Assembly (NCBI GenBank): GCA_022818135.1
Contig: JAFMSR010000009.1
Location: 22,853,232-22,917,231 of the forward strand
Source of the DNA: Saxidomus purpurata
Lineage: Eukaryota; Mollusca; Bivalvia; Venerida; Veneridae
DNA: 64,000 bases
Direction of reading: 5' to 3'
Of the stretch, positions 1 through 12,545 are shown piece by piece. A program made the position numbers and the translations under genes. Below the pieces are notes generated by a model. It was not told where the DNA came from. It did no database searches and saw only the letters and a list, made by a program, of their open reading frames with translations. Position 1 is the first letter of the stretch. Every line of letters starts with the position of its first letter.

Positions 1-2
1 CC

Positions 3-824
3 ACAGTCACTGCTAGGCAATACGGTGTCTCAGGGCAGACCATTCGCAACCGGTTGCGTCGTAACGCCCAACCAATCAGGGCACGCCGCCCGTACACTGG
101 TCAGATAATGACCCAACGTCACCGTGCTGCCAGCTTGTATTGGCGCGACGTCATCTGAACTGGAGAAGGGCTGACTTTTTGAGTTTTGTTCACCGATGAA
201 TCTCGGTTCACAGTTAGTCATGCTGACGGAAGATTACGGGTATACAGGCGTAAAAATGAAAGATTCGCCGATTGTTGCATTGTTGAGAAGAACAGGTTTG
301 GGGGAGGGAGCGTAATGGTCTGGGGTGGGATCATGGGAAACCGGAAGACAGATTTGGTTGTTGTACAGGGCAACATTAATGCACAGCGTTATGTTGCAGA
401 CGTGCTAAATGCATATGCCTTACCATTTATTCGTCAGCATGGTCCTGGTGTAACATTGATACAGGAGAATGCCCGCCCTTATGTAGCCAGGGTCACCACT
501 CAATTCTTGCAGCAAAACAATGTCAACGTCATGCCATGGCCCGCGGTTTCCTCGGATCTCAACACCATTGAGCACATATGGGATCAGCTGGGCCGCAAAG
601 CACGAGCTAACCATCAGATTGACAATGTTCGCGATCTTACACGGGCGTTACAACAGGAATGGAGGAATTTGCCCAACGCACTGGTATTGCGTTACGTTAC
701 GTCGATGCGGCGTATGATCATTGCATGCATTCATGCAAATGGTGGCCTTTCTGAGTTTTGTGATTTTTTTATTTTGACCCCTACCTCTCTTGACTGGTTA
801 TCTCTCGAAAAGTTAACAAGATAG
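3..824 (+). pseudogene. Tc1/mariner transposase, 5'-truncated and inactivated
   Basis: One reading frame runs from the window edge to a stop at 822-824. It encodes the end of the DNA-binding region (arginine-rich, ending RHRAASLYWRDV) and then the DDE domain: FTDESRF (first Asp), FGGGSVMVWGG, LIQENARPY and SSDLNTIEHIWD (final Glu). Two in-frame TGA codons (156-158 and 180-182) interrupt it just before the DDE domain. The second catalytic residue, normally Asp in the QDNARPH context of Tc1 elements, is Glu (GAG). Seen: frame, stops, motifs. Known: Tc1 DDE layout. Inferred: a dead copy that continues to the left of the window. No clear 3' terminal repeat was found. Confidence 0.9.
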
Positions 825-1110
825 CCAGATGCAATTAATTGGTTTTGATACAGAAATGAATGAACTTGTTTTTCTATTTTGATTCATAAAAGTAACCCTT
901 TTGGTTTTCGATAAATCTTTCCTGAAATATGGAGGGACGTTTCTATTTTTGCTGAGTATATATTGGACGCACGTGCTCTATGTACAGAGTTTTTTTAAGC
1001 GTCTTAAGACCAGGATTATTTGTCGTTTGCTTGTAAACACAAAACGAGGAAAAGGCAGACAAACAATATTCAGTGAATCATTTTTAATTTAAACTAAAAT
1101 GAAATAGATA
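825..1110. other. AT-rich spacer
   Basis: About 290 bp with no convincing coding signal. It may include the decayed 3' end of the preceding Tc1 copy. Confidence 0.4.
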
Positions 1111-1112
1111 TA

Positions 1113-2437
1113 GAGTGGGGAAACCTATGCTGGAGGTATTTTGAATGTATATATTTAGCTGTTCAGAAAGCAGGGAAACCTAACCATTTTGATTTGCCTC
1201 TGTGAAAACATAATGCTATCCCTGTTAAATCAAAACATGATGTTGATGTGCGTCATAATGTGACTTTGTCGTTTTGGGAGCTATTGACACGACACATGTC
1301 AAAACTTGAAATTTCTCCCTGAAGGGAACCAATGCTGGTGGTATGCGATATTTGACAACCTACAGGTGGGAAACAGTTTTTAGAGCCTTAATATTAACTT
1401 ACAAGAGATAAACATTTACAAAACAAGGATTTTAGTTGTGCACACTAACGACTATATCCTGAATATATGGTTTTTTATTTAAAATGCCTATTTTCTGCAA
1501 AATAATTATTGTCTTAATTGTAGCAATACAATTATTAACTTCAACAACTGTAAAAGGTAATAACGATTTACAAACCAAACTGTATTAGAACTTGAAAATA
1601 AGACACTATTGTATTTCTACAAGTATTCCATCAGCTTTATGATATTTATTATTCCGGTAATGTTACTCTTCGGATCCCTGCATCTCAGACATAGCCACTT
1701 CATCTTAGTCGCGATACCAAGATCGACATTGATCTTTTAACTGTTTAGGAAACAGTTAAACACTCATAGTGTATCCAGGTTTCACATTCCATCGCATCAA
1801 TTTCTTTGTATAGCGGGGTAGTACAAGGTAGGCTCGACACACCCTAGGGAAACGAATCCGTTATTCGTGACGATAGCCAGTAAAATGAATATCATGTGTA
1901 GGTATTTCGCTTTAGAGTTCCATAATTTGTATATTTTCATTCAAAATGGATTATATGAAACAGACATAGTTATAAAACTCATCTTAACAAGAAATGACTT
2001 ACAATCGTTGTTAAAATAAAGGGCATCTTTGTTGCAAAACTTTCTCGCAGTATGTCAAAAATTAGACAGCCGTGGAAAAAGGTGTGGTTAATTTTGAAAT
2101 GAGCTTTTGCAACGATGAATTTGTAGCTGTTTCCATAGAAAAAATATTTTTTATACAAAAGAAATGTTTCATAAAAAATGCTAAAATTAATTTGGTGATT
2201 TTGATGTCTATATTTTAGATTTTTTCTAGCGAAATGGATAGAGTACAACTGTATCGGCTGCTGTGACGTCACAGAGATGCACGCGCGACTATCACTAAGT
2301 TTGCTGTAAAAGCATTTGATTGACTGTCAATGCCGAATATACCCTGAAAAATATGTCTTCATCTGTTTTTCTGTAAAAAGCCGTTTTTCGGAGATACCTC
2401 CAGCATAGGGATACCGCCAGCATAGGTTCCACCACTC
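1113..2437. mobile_element. Non-autonomous DNA transposon with terminal inverted repeats
   Basis: The left end at 1113 reads GAGTGGGGAAACCTATGCTG. The reverse complement of the right end (to 2437) reads GAGTGGTGGAACCTATGCTG, and the match continues through a following GGTAT. Both ends are flanked by TA, consistent with a TA target duplication. Further copies of the terminal motif lie just inside (around 1321-1345 and 2391-2410), so the ends are multiplied subterminal repeats. The 1.3-kb interior has no recognisable transposase, so it is a MITE-like or deleted element of unassigned superfamily. Confidence 0.7.
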
Positions 2438-3512
2438 TAGAATAAAAAGGTTATTTAACACTGTACTGTACGGAGATATATTTGGACTCGTACCCAGCTG
2501 AGAAAACCATATTGGACTCGCCTAGAGTCCAAATTTATCCTACCATCACTGCTTTATTTGTACAAAATCGGCCTGTCGTATAAACATGAGGTTTACACGA
2601 CAGGCAAGCTTTACACGACATGGCAACGGTCTGCCATACGGACATTCTTTTTTTAGCCGCCATTTTTTAAATTTTAATCAACTACTATTACCTCATTAAA
2701 ACATTATCTTGATGTCTGATCTATATTTTTCAGAGTGATTTTAAAACGCTACAACTCATATCAATATGCCATTTTACACAGACTTTTATAGCTAGTACTT
2801 ATATTGTCTTTTTGTACAAAATCAAAGATGAATGACAAGTCTTAAATCATTTAGGACAGCTTTACGAAAAACTTTCCAACTCCACTTTTGTTCCGAATAT
2901 AATATAAAATTTGGAACGTAATTCGGAACGGGTTGGAATGAAACTTGGAACGGTGTTTATGATTAATTTCTAATAAGAATCAAACAATTAAAAGTGATTT
3001 TCTGCTAGAAATAATCGTTCTGATTAAACATTTGTTCCAAATTGAATATAAAATATAATCTTCTCTAGTAATTCTTGCATTCCAATCTTGTTCCGTTCCA
3101 ACTTACATTTCCACTGTTCCAATTTTTGTTCCGTTCCGTGTTCCGTTCCGTTCCGGGTTTTAGAAACCAGCCACTGGCCTTAGCAACAGCTGATGACGGA
3201 CTACTTTCATGACCTAGTTTGTCGGTCATGGAGTACATATAAACAATTAAACATTGATTAAAATGCTGACACAATAAAAATAACATGAGTTTTCTTTTGT
3301 ATACTGCAGTAATTATTTAATTTTCAACATCAACAAATGTCATTTTCAAAATACATAAATACTGGTAGATTTAATCATGATTTTTTCTCAATTAAGAAAA
3401 TGCTGTATTAAATTGTCAAAATTAATTGTTTCACTGTTTTTAATCTTTCTCTCTCTGCCAAAATATACAGTAAATGTATCTGAATTTAACTAGAATGAAC
3501 TAGAACTGTGGA
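2438..3512. other. Non-coding stretch with GGAACG/TTCCG-rich inverted blocks
   Basis: No gene is supported. Around 2865-2955 the sequence is rich in GGAACG-type words; around 3075-3160 it is rich in the complementary CGTTCC words, including a run of TTCCG repeats. The two blocks look like the arms of a degenerate inverted repeat about 120 bp apart. Confidence 0.45.
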
Positions 3513-3938
3513 GAAAATTGAATGTTTATGCACTTTAACACCCATGATGTTGCAAGTGTGTGTAAATTTATTCAATTCTTGAAAAACTGCTAATATTTAA
3601 CAAAAATGCATGCATGATCTTCTGATAAACCATTGCATGTTGTTGCATTTAAAGGGTTTATCCCAAGCATGATGTTTTTATTATACAGACCCTGACCAAA
3701 TGGTTAAATATCCAAGTATTTGATTGAAAATTGAATGTCTGTGCACATTAACACCATTGATGTTGCAAGTTTGTATAAATATATTTAATTCTTGAAAAAC
3801 TGCAAATATTTAAGAAAGATGCATGCTTGATCTGCTGATAAACCATTGTTGTTGAATTTAAAGGGTTTATCCCAAGCATGATGTTTTTATTATATAGACC
3901 CTGACCAAATGGTTAAATATCCAACTATGTGATTGAAA
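3513..3938. repeat. Two-copy tandem duplication, period 213 bp
   Basis: Unit 1 (3513-3725) and unit 2 (3726-3938) both begin GAAAATTGAATG and share long matches, including AAAGGGTTTATCCCAAGCAT and GACCCTGACCAAATGG. Divergence is modest. No coding potential was seen. Confidence 0.85.
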
Positions 3939-5280
3939 CATGAACTGTGGTAGGACCTATAACCAAAGAGTCACTCAGTGATCATTTTCATGTAGATATG
4001 TTATTCTTAAAATTTAATATGCCAGAAAACATTAATCTCCATGCATCACAAAGATAAACAAGAACTTATCAACATTTAGCCATTTTAGTCATAAAGTCAC
4101 TAATCAGCTCCTGTGTCTTACTTCTTTAAAGTTCTTTCTAATAATTTTCAGCTTATCATACATTGTAAGTTATGATAGGTAGGTGATATTAGATCAACAA
4201 ATTAGCCTATTGATTGAGTATTGAAATATATATTTTTTTGTCACTGGAAGGATTGAAGTTTGTCAGTATTGCAAGATTTGAAGTCCTTTCTTTTAATATG
4301 ATATTGTACAATATTGTTTATTTGAGTCATTCAATCACTGTGTCAATCATTCCATCAGGAAACATCTTGTCCAGAAATTACGGGATCACAGTAATTCTTG
4401 AATAAAAGATGTTATCCCACAGCTATCATTGAATACAGTTTGTATCCTTGTATATCTGGCACGAATGACTCATATTTGAATCTATGTTCCACTTGTTTTT
4501 GTGCAACTTGGTTTTTGTTCCAGTCCATGTCTAAAAACAAAAATAATATCAAACAGGGAAAGCCACGTACCAAAAACCCAAGAGTCCTGTTTCCAAAGAG
4601 CAACAAATGATGTTCGAATCTTCTATCAGCAACTGTTGACTACATGTCTCAGACCAACCGAGTCAGTATCAAGCAACTAAGCGCGTCCCTTAGACATACA
4701 TGACATTTCTATTTACCACAGTCAGCTCCAGTCCAGGGTCCAGTTCAGCGACACCCCACCCACTCGCACTTATAGCACATATTAGAATCTATACAGTTTT
4801 ATGGTGCAGTCTTCAGTGTTCAAAATGTCCATATTTATAAATGCAATCAGTAAGTAATCGTGGTTATCACCAGAATGGCTAACAAATGTTAAAATCCGGT
4901 ATTTTTAGTGAATATTTCACGTCATCACTGTTCATGACACATGTTGTATTGACTGACGTCACTTATAATGACTAGCACAATAGCAGAAATTAATAAAGCA
5001 TACAAGTAAAGTTTATCTCATTCAGTTTAGAATAGCTTAAAATAACAGTTTTAGGTGTTGAGCTTTTTAAGTTTCATTTTTGCATGTTGTTCACTTCAGT
5101 CTAACACGGACGTGTTTTGTTAAGTGTATTAACTTGATCGAAATAAATGTGTGTAACTGGGTTGTGATGTAATGTATTCATACGCGTCATAGCGACAGAC
5201 AGTTTTAAAGCTGGAATTTAATCTTAATTACTGAAAAAAAAACGAAAAAGACATTTTTTATGTAAAAGGTAGGATAAAAA
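3939..5280. other. AT-rich non-coding stretch
   Basis: No gene can be supported. Short open frames around 4214-4610 on both strands have no motif and no matching splice context. A full TGACGTCA palindrome lies at 4954-4961. Confidence 0.4.
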
Positions 5281-5425
5281 GAATATTAGGTTACCATCTT
5301 AGTGTGATTGAATTTATTAGGCTCGTCTCCGAAATGTTTATACGGCTCGGCAGAGCCTCGCCGTATAAACCTTTCTCCAACTCGCCTAATAAATTCAATC
5401 ACACTAAGACAGTAACCTGATATTC
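5281..5425. repeat. Long palindrome with nested GC-rich hairpin
   Basis: The left arm (TTAGTGTGATTGAATTTATT within 5299-5320) is matched by its complement in the right arm (AATAAATTCAATCACACTAA). The inverted repeat continues to GAATAT/ATATTC at the tips. The centre holds a second hairpin, GTTTATACGGC ... GCCGTATAAAC, around GGCTCGGCAGAGCC. Probably a palindromic (foldback) MITE. Confidence 0.8.
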
Positions 5426-6295
5426 TCTATTTATCTCCGTATTGTACAGTAGGCCTACAATGTTAAATAACCTAAAGTCTGTTCCATTTCACTTTAGACC
5501 CCCAACTTTGACCTGAACTGAAAAAAACCTGAACGGCTTTCGTATAAATTTTATCTGTTTTGTGATCTACTACAAAAATGTCACCCTCGGGAACTTTAAG
5601 CGTTTTTGAAACAATCACGTCAGTTTCTAAAGATGTCGATTTTTATTTTTCTATGGAGACTCGCCATTGTTTACATTGGACGCCATTGACGTTTACTCTT
5701 CTGTTACAGAGAAGTTACGCTACTGTAAAGTTCACGTGTTTTTCAATAAAATGTTCGGGTGACATTTCAATATTACAATCAGATGCATGGTTATTAATAA
5801 TAAGGTAGATCTATAAAATAACAAAAGTATCGCTTAAATGTATAAAAAATGTTTAAAAATCTAATTTAAACAGCGGCCCAACATGCATGTCACAGTATAA
5901 CCCTGAACACTCCATAATCCATTCTTAATCCTTTATTTTCCTTCAGGCAGAAAAGACCTAAAGTAGATCTATTGATCTTAAAACGACAACATAGATTTCA
6001 ATTCTCCGAAACTTGCTCGTGACGGATTTATTAGATGACGTAGTACGAATAACAAATCTAGGCAACACGAGTGGATCCGACGTGGGAGCATGCATTTGCG
6101 CGCATCCTCTTGTGCATACTGGTAGCTAAATAAATTGAAATAACAAAAGAATCTAACAGTACTGTATAAGCACTTGGCCGTAGATAAAGCTTGTAAACAC
6201 GAGAATGTTTAGGACTTTGGTCGTGGATGAAGCTTACACGGAAGTCTGGCAAAGATGATAGCACAATTTATATCGAGAACGTTTTCGTTACTCAA
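5426..6295. other. Non-coding stretch
   Basis: No feature is supported beyond AT-rich sequence. A short open frame at 5578-5808 has no recognisable domain. Confidence 0.35.
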
Positions 6296-6480
6296 AGTCA
6301 CGACAATAATAGTTTCTTTCATGAGCACGCGGTTCAGATCGAAATATCCGTCACCGAGGGTCACTGTTTTGGCGGGAACGAGGCTCTGCCGAGTTCCCGC
6401 AAAACAGTTACCCGAGGTGACGGATATTTCCATCTTAACCAAGTGTCTCATGCTAGAAACCTTTTCTTGCACACCGTCTT
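6296..6480. repeat. Long palindrome with GC-rich centre
   Basis: The core arms are GAAATATCCGTCACC (from 6341) and its near complement GGTGACGGATATTTC (to 6430). Inside them, TGTTTTGGCGGGAAC pairs with GTTCCCGCAAAACA. The centre is GAGGCTCTGCCGAG. Weaker pairing extends outward (CATGAGCAC against GTGTCTCATG). It has the same design as the palindrome at 5281-5425 but a different arm sequence. Confidence 0.75.
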
Positions 6481-7745
6481 GCACTTTAAACACATTTCTA
6501 AATGTTAACTTATTGAAATAATACATTATAGTATAAAAACAAGCTATATTCAGATTCTTTGTTTGGGAAAGTGACGTCACAATGTTTATAACGTTACCTC
6601 ACAAGTAACTCACGCGAGTCATATTACATGGGGGTATGTAATATAAGATTTTCCAGCACTGGTGAAAACTGCGGATACTCCGATCCGGTATGCAAGAAAC
6701 TACAATACGTATGATCATGCTAGTCTTACTGATGTATAGCTGGACTTTCAGATTTGGTAACAATCCTTTTACTTGTTATTTGAATTGATCCCAGATTTAT
6801 GGTAATCAATTTTAAGATTCGATCGCTGCCTAAAACACCGCATACATATTTAGTTTTTTTCATTCTTTCGGCGCGACTTTGAGTAAACTATATGACACAG
6901 AATAGTAGCTAGACTTCATAATTAGTATACCGTATTTTCATAACCTCGCACAACAAGTACGGAACACAGACCTTTTTCGAAGCGCGTATAATTCATGCGC
7001 TTTTAAGAGATCGCCTGTTCGATATGCATGTGCCTTCCTCATTCGTACGTACATACCCAATCATATAAACTGCTGTTTGTACAAAATCAGCTGCCAAACA
7101 CATGTAAGTCTTACTTGTTCCGTAAGGGTCACGATGCGAAGGGGCGTTAATTAATAGTATTCCACAGTGTGAATATCTGACGCCAACTCGCTCAGTCTTG
7201 ACGTCACGTCATTTATGACGTTGTTTATGACGTCGTTTATACCGTGAAATAGTAGTAGTAGTAATAATAATAGTAGTAGTTAAACAATGTTATAACAATA
7301 CCGACTTTATTTTGAGAGGCTGCACAGTTGGATACGCCCAGCTTTCACTGTTGGCGTTTTACAGCACAGTTGTAACACATACTTCAATTGTTAGGTGACA
7401 ATGACATTGAAAAGCATAAAAACCGCCTCGGGTCAATGTCAAGGTCGCGCGTTTTTATTATATTTCTTGCCCTTCTAATATCACCTAAACCTCTGGAAGG
7501 ATATCCATAAAACTTGGGTAAACTGGTAACATCATTGCAGCGTGGCCAGGTTGTTAGTGCATGGATTTACGATCTAAAGTTAACAGTACGATATGCAGTT
7601 TCATTTCAGCTGTCTGTCGAACTTGCAATGCAAAATCAAACGCATTGTCCGGCAATTTCTGGAAGTTCAACGTGCAATGTCTTAAATGTACCCAGTGAAT
7701 TCAATGTCATACAAAGAAAAGTAAATGCAGTAACGTAAACGTCAT
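6481..7745. other. Non-coding stretch with a TAG/TAA microsatellite
   Basis: No gene is supported. Complete TGACGTCA palindromes lie at 6572-6579 and 7199-7206. A short (AGT/AAT)n microsatellite lies near 7246-7281. Confidence 0.4.
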
Positions 7746-8525
7746 TTCGCCGATAAATACTTGACGGATTTTCATGAAACTTTTGACAAATGTTCATCTT
7801 ATCATAACAACATGAAAAAACATACATTCAAACATCGTTACCTCATAATCAAATTCACGCTAAGGTGTTAATTGTTTGTGTGCCCGCTTAATACTTCCTG
7901 AATTTCTTGAAAGATTAACATGAAAGTTTGGCCGGCCAAATGTTCATCTCATCAAATTGACGTGCAAAATCTATGCCCAAACCCTGCTGGACCAAGGACA
8001 ATATTATACCTAGGGGCATAGGTTTTATTTGATTGCACACTGTATCTATACCCTCAACAGATTTCAATGAAGAAGTCATGTTCGAACCCCATAAACTCGA
8101 GGTCAATGTCACACGTAAGGGTTATTCATTTTTGTTGTCAGCCCAATATCTTTTAACCTCATGAAGGATTTTTATAACACACTGGACAAATGTTCATCTT
8201 ACCAAGACGATGTGCAGAATCCATGTTCCAACCCTGCAGCTCAAGGGCAAGGTCAAGGTCAGACTTATGTGTCAAAAGTCCCAAGCCTCAAAGATGTTCT
8301 TGAAAGTTTGATGTATCCACATGGAGACGATAAATTTCGATGTCACATTAAGAGGAAATATTATCAAGAAACTTAGGTCAAGTGTTCAGATTATGAATAT
8401 GACATGCAAAACATAAGTTAAAACTGCATCTGAAGTCAATGCCACAATTAAAGGTCAAAGGTCAGGATGATATATCTCCTAAGCCCTTTCAAGGATTTTC
8501 ATGAGACTTGTATAGTATAATCACC
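7746..8525 (+). repeat. Degenerate tandem repeats of the GGTCAAGGTCA type
   Basis: Phrases such as GACAAATGTTCATCT (around 7785, 7939 and 8186), ACGTGCAAAATC/GATGTGCAGAATC and CAAGGTCAAGGTCA recur with a spacing of roughly 150-250 bp. The wording matches the cleaner array at 28.85-29.48 kb (ACGACGTGCAGAAGC, AAGGTCAAGGTCA). This is therefore an old copy of a related repeat-cored element. Its ends could not be defined. Confidence 0.6.
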
Positions 8526-10855
8526 ATACGAAGATAATGCGCACCATGTGTATCTCAGCTATCTGGGTAAATCATGTAGTTGTTGAGCTTACGGTAATAT
8601 GAGAAACCATTTGTTGACAAGACGCGCGCACGTGTGTGTGTGTGTGGGGAGGGGGTAATAGTCTAATGTATTAGGTTATCTGTATTTGCATTTGAAAGTA
8701 TCTAAGTCTGTCTTTCCACGGAATGTTAGTTCAAACTCTCCTTGGACAGATACTGAAATCATCATGGGAGCGCTCCTAACCTAGCTTTTCTAGGGAATTT
8801 GATGAAAAGTACTCCAGCTAGCGAGTCGCCCTCAATTGTCGTATTACCGGTGGCAGTTTTAAACTACTCGTGACGTCACAATTATGACGCTAACAAATCA
8901 GACGACCGCCCACCCAATAATTGAAATATATAATATTGTGTCGCTTTCAAAACTTTTTTCAGCGAAATATATTTATCAAAATATGTGAATACAAAGGAAG
9001 TTGTACTTGTTTAAAATTACACGAAAACAAGAATCGTAATACATGTAGATTTCTATGTCGAAACAAAAGTAGTCCTCTTTCACTATGTATATAAATTATG
9101 TTAACTTTCGGTGACCAGGTTGTAAACATGTTATGCCAGTAATTATTTTATCTATGTTGAATAGGTAAAAACCCGTTAGACTAGATCTATAATTCTCGCA
9201 TTATTTGCATGATCAATGTAGTTACCGGTATTGGTAAGAAACTATGTCCATTTTTATTTCTTCTGTTGAACAAATGTAGACCTTAAGTTTTAAATAAGAG
9301 AGTGTACAACATTATTTGGATCAAGTTTTAACAATTCAGGGGCTGTAACTCATGCGTGCCATGAATGAGCAGACTGGTTTTCAAGTTATGTAAAGATATA
9401 AGGTCCATTAACATGGAACCTAGGTGTAGTGATGACTGAAGGTAAATTAGTTAAATGATTAAATAGCTACAGTTTTATATAATCAAAAAACATTGTTCTA
9501 GTCTATCTTTGGTAGTTTGCGCGTCTGCCCCAAGATGTTTCTTTTCTCACCATTATGAAATATTGCTGCCTCTGATAAAAAAATCGAAATTCCCTAAGAT
9601 CACTTTTCTAAAAAAAACAAAACACGAAAACCTTGGCGTAAGAGTAAAGTAAATGGAACGGTGAATAACCATAGAAGAAAATAAAAAACAGGTATATTTA
9701 CGAAACAACACTGTTTCAAAAACCCTAGAAGCTCCCGAGAGTAACTGTTTTGCAGGTCAATTAAAATGAGTACAAAGATCGTTAAAAAATTCTCAGCTCA
9801 GGTCACAGTTGGGATCCAAAAGTAAAACATACTTTAATAATTTTGATAGCTCTCCTTTTAGAAGTGCTATTTATTCGGATTATTTAACAATTCCGATATA
9901 CTGTATATTTATTTCAATACAGAACATAAGAATGATGAAATTCACTTGGATTTACACGAAAACAGTTAACTAAAGATTGTATGTGATTTTTTCTTTGTAA
10001 TCATAGAAGTTATTAAAATTAATTTGAACTTAATTTAAAAAAAAAAAATTGAATATGGATCTATGACTACTTCTATATCAGTGTATTTTTAGAATTTTTA
10101 GATGCCTGATTGCAAAGATATCTACTTTCTAGCTTTCCACTTTTATAATGTTCTGAGATAAATTATATAGACAATATCAATACAATTATTTTCATTAGGT
10201 CAAGGACATATATACAGGTATAAGAAGTAGGTTGTTTCGGCCATTGTAAATCATGATCAGCCTGCATGCGTTCGTCAGTCTGTAAAGTTGAACTAACCAC
10301 CCCTTTTATCGATAAATGGAACTGCCCAAATTTGAAGACGGACACGTCCATCAGCAATGTAAGGGTTGAGATGCTTAAATATTATGGTTGCGTTGTGGTC
10401 CTTGTCGTAATCTCTGTTTTCATGTAAATTGTTGTATTTAACATACGAGTATGAGTCATTATGTATAAGAATACAATGGAAAAAAACCGAGGTGAACGTG
10501 TTAGTCACGCCTCACTCATCGTTGTTGAACTATACACTCCACGACTACTACGGCTATAGTCCGCAAAAGTACGTATCGTTATCGCATAGATATAGTCTTT
10601 TTCAAGTTTTTTATGTGTATTTTGCTGTCTGCTTTGACTGAATTTTAACAATAGTAGAATAATATGAATAAAGAAGTATAAAGAGTGCATTTTATGAAAC
10701 CCTCGTTAACACGGACATTGAAGACTATTTGTAAATATGCCAGATTCAGTTTTGTTAACAAAATTGTCGATGTTAGTTTAAAGAAAATGATCACCATCTC
10801 CACATAAGATGTAAACCGACAATCATTGTTTCAATCATGTTCTTATGTTATGGTT
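8526..10855. other. 2.3-kb AT-rich non-coding stretch
   Basis: No gene or mobile-element end was recognised. A (GT)n run followed by G-rich sequence is at 8632-8655, a TGACGTCA palindrome at 8871-8878 and an A-run near 10037-10050. The short open frames here lack motifs or splice support. Confidence 0.35.
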
Positions 10856-10856
10856 A

Positions 10857-10967
10857 AATATATGTAATTTTCAGTCGGTCACATGTTATTACAAATTGTA
10901 CGTTTTGTAATCTGTGTATATAAATATATAAATAAAGGTACTGTTCTATTCTGTTCTGTTCTGTTCT
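10857..10967 (+). repeat. LINE 3' tail remnant with (TTCTG)n microsatellite end
   Basis: The block contains TTTTGTAATCTGTGTATATA and AAATAAAGG, then ends in TTCTG repeats. The same words (ACATGTTATT, TTTTGTAATCTGTGTA, AATAAAG) occur at 25482-25535 before a (TTG)n tail. The two are probably 3' ends of one LINE family whose copies end in different short tandem repeats. Plus-strand orientation is inferred from the tail position. Confidence 0.6.
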
Positions 10968-10987
10968 GAGAACTAAATACTTCGTCA

Positions 10988-11270
10988 GTGGTAGTGCGGT
11001 GGTCGAGCGGTTACTGGTTAACGCTCTGGACTACCAATCCCGAGGTTCCCGGTTAGAATCCCGGCTTGGGAACTGTGGATATTTGAGAAACATTTTTCAG
11101 TGTGTTTCCCACCAATCTATAGATGGACTGGTCACGTAAATGAACCAAGGGGTTTATTCGTGAAAGAACTAGGGACTGGTACCCGGATCTCTTGTTTCTG
11201 CATCATTTTGTCAGGAGTCTTTCGCAGTTTCACCAGAGGAAAAACCCTAAAAAACATGGATCATTAGTGT
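10988..11270 (+). mobile_element. tRNA-derived SINE (family A)
   Basis: A tRNA-like head contains an A-box region (GGTGGTCGAGCGGTT), the phrase CTCTGGACTACCAATCC and a B-box-like CCGGTTAGAATCCCGG. The body includes TGGACTGGTCACGTAAATG and AGTTTCACC. The same head and body order occurs at 39512-39765 (+) and 51183-51352 (-), which identifies a dispersed SINE rather than a functional tRNA gene. Confidence 0.75.
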
Positions 11271-11914
11271 TAAGGGTGTCAGTTCTACACTTTAAATTTT
11301 TAAAGATTACTTAGAGTTACTATTGTAGAACGGTAAACGACGAAAAAGCCTTGTTAACACGTTTATACAGTTTTGTCTTGTAGTCTTTTCAGATCATGTT
11401 CCCGTCTGCGAGAGCTGTACCCCGTGTTTAAGTCTAATTCGTGATACGTACGGGCAATTTGTTCTGTATTTTTAAATTTTTGATATTGCCCGTTATGATA
11501 GATGTAAAAGAAATTAAATCGGCATTCATCTGTATATAAATTCACTTGGACAACCTGTGCGTATTCTCGTCTTACAAAGCGTAAAAACTTGGTCTATCTC
11601 TTGGTACTTCATGAATACATCACCAACGACATAAGAGTGTCGTTATGTATTTTCAATTTCAGCTTTAAACAAATTTAAACTTCATATTTGCTAAAAGCGC
11701 GTTCTGCAAACGTTGTCATAAAAATCATAAAGTTGTTCTACGGGGGAAAATATTTCTGTTTAGAAAAAAGACGAGGTTACCATGTAATTCTACAGTGAGT
11801 CTCGAGCGCGATCAATATAAGTTGTAAGAACTTGTTTCGCAATCGAGATTAAATACATTAGTATCAATTAAATTGAAGAAAAAGAAGATTGCATCTAACG
11901 TACATTTGAAATAT
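11271..11914. other. AT-rich non-coding stretch
   Basis: Nothing is supported. A minus-strand open frame at 11363-11545 has no recognisable domain. Confidence 0.35.
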
Positions 11915-12460
11915 GTATGCAAAATAATCTTCTTATTCTGAATAGAAGAATGGGCCATGATAGAAATGATGGTCAATTAACCTTTCACGAATGTTCAGTT
12001 ATTGATTATTCCTTGTCTACCGTAAAAGTTCTACCTTTAATATCTGATTGTGAAATAACAGAACTAGATCCACTTTTCTCTGATGGTCACTGTTTGTTAA
12101 AAACAACAATAACAGTTCCAGAAATACCAAAGCAAGACAGCTGTATTAAATCTATAACCGAACCCCTCCCACACATAGCGCCTATTTACAAATGTATCTT
12201 TGTTACTGTCTTGCCATTTAGGCGCTATGTGTGACAAATGATGAACGATATTCATTCATCGCTTAAAAATAGGCAAGAAATCGATCTCAAAGTACTTATT
12301 AATACTACCACTGAGCAAATCTCTGAATTATTTTCTTAGTCGGCAAATGCAAGTTTTCAAAAAAGTAAACATAACTGTTCCTCGAAATATGCAAACTATA
12401 AAATGAGGTTATCCTGGTACGGGCCCAAGTGTAAAAAGGCTCGTAAGTTCGTAACGTACA
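11915..12460 (+). pseudogene. LINE endonuclease/linker fragment
   Basis: An open stretch (from about 11917) encodes the C-terminal half of an APE-type endonuclease: LLILNRRMGHDRNDGQLTF, VIDYSLS and LFSDGH (catalytic His region). After a stop at 12232-12234, a second in-phase stretch (12240-12460) continues with LINE linker sequence (TTTEQISELFS, stop, SANASFQKSK, LSWYGPKCKKARK). The 5' endonuclease half is absent. The copy breaks off at the palindrome that starts at 12463, before any reverse transcriptase. The linker style resembles that of the LINE at 15.3-16.9 kb, possibly the same family. Confidence 0.75.
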
Positions 12461-12462
12461 AT

Positions 12463-12545
12463 GTATATACGGTTTTAATGGTCGCAAAAAGTTTTAACAG
12501 CTCCGGCTAACGCCGTCGCCGTCGACCATTAAAAACCGTATATAC
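12463..12545. repeat. Short palindrome with GC-rich centre
   Basis: The arms are GTATATACGGTTTTAATGGT and its near-perfect complement ACCATTAAAAACCGTATATA, around the GC-rich centre GCTCCGGCTAACGCCG. It abuts the truncated LINE fragment. The design matches the other palindromes in the window. Confidence 0.8.

Noticed and set aside
4214..4610. Overlapping short open frames on both strands
   Set aside because: No domain, no start context and no matching splice signals; they overlap antisense to each other.
6227..6580. Open frames on both strands giving similar peptides
   Set aside because: They are mirror readings of the palindrome at 6296-6480, not genes.
10988..11065. Functional tRNA gene
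   Set aside because: The A/B boxes are degenerate and the same head plus body occurs at two other places, so it is a SINE.
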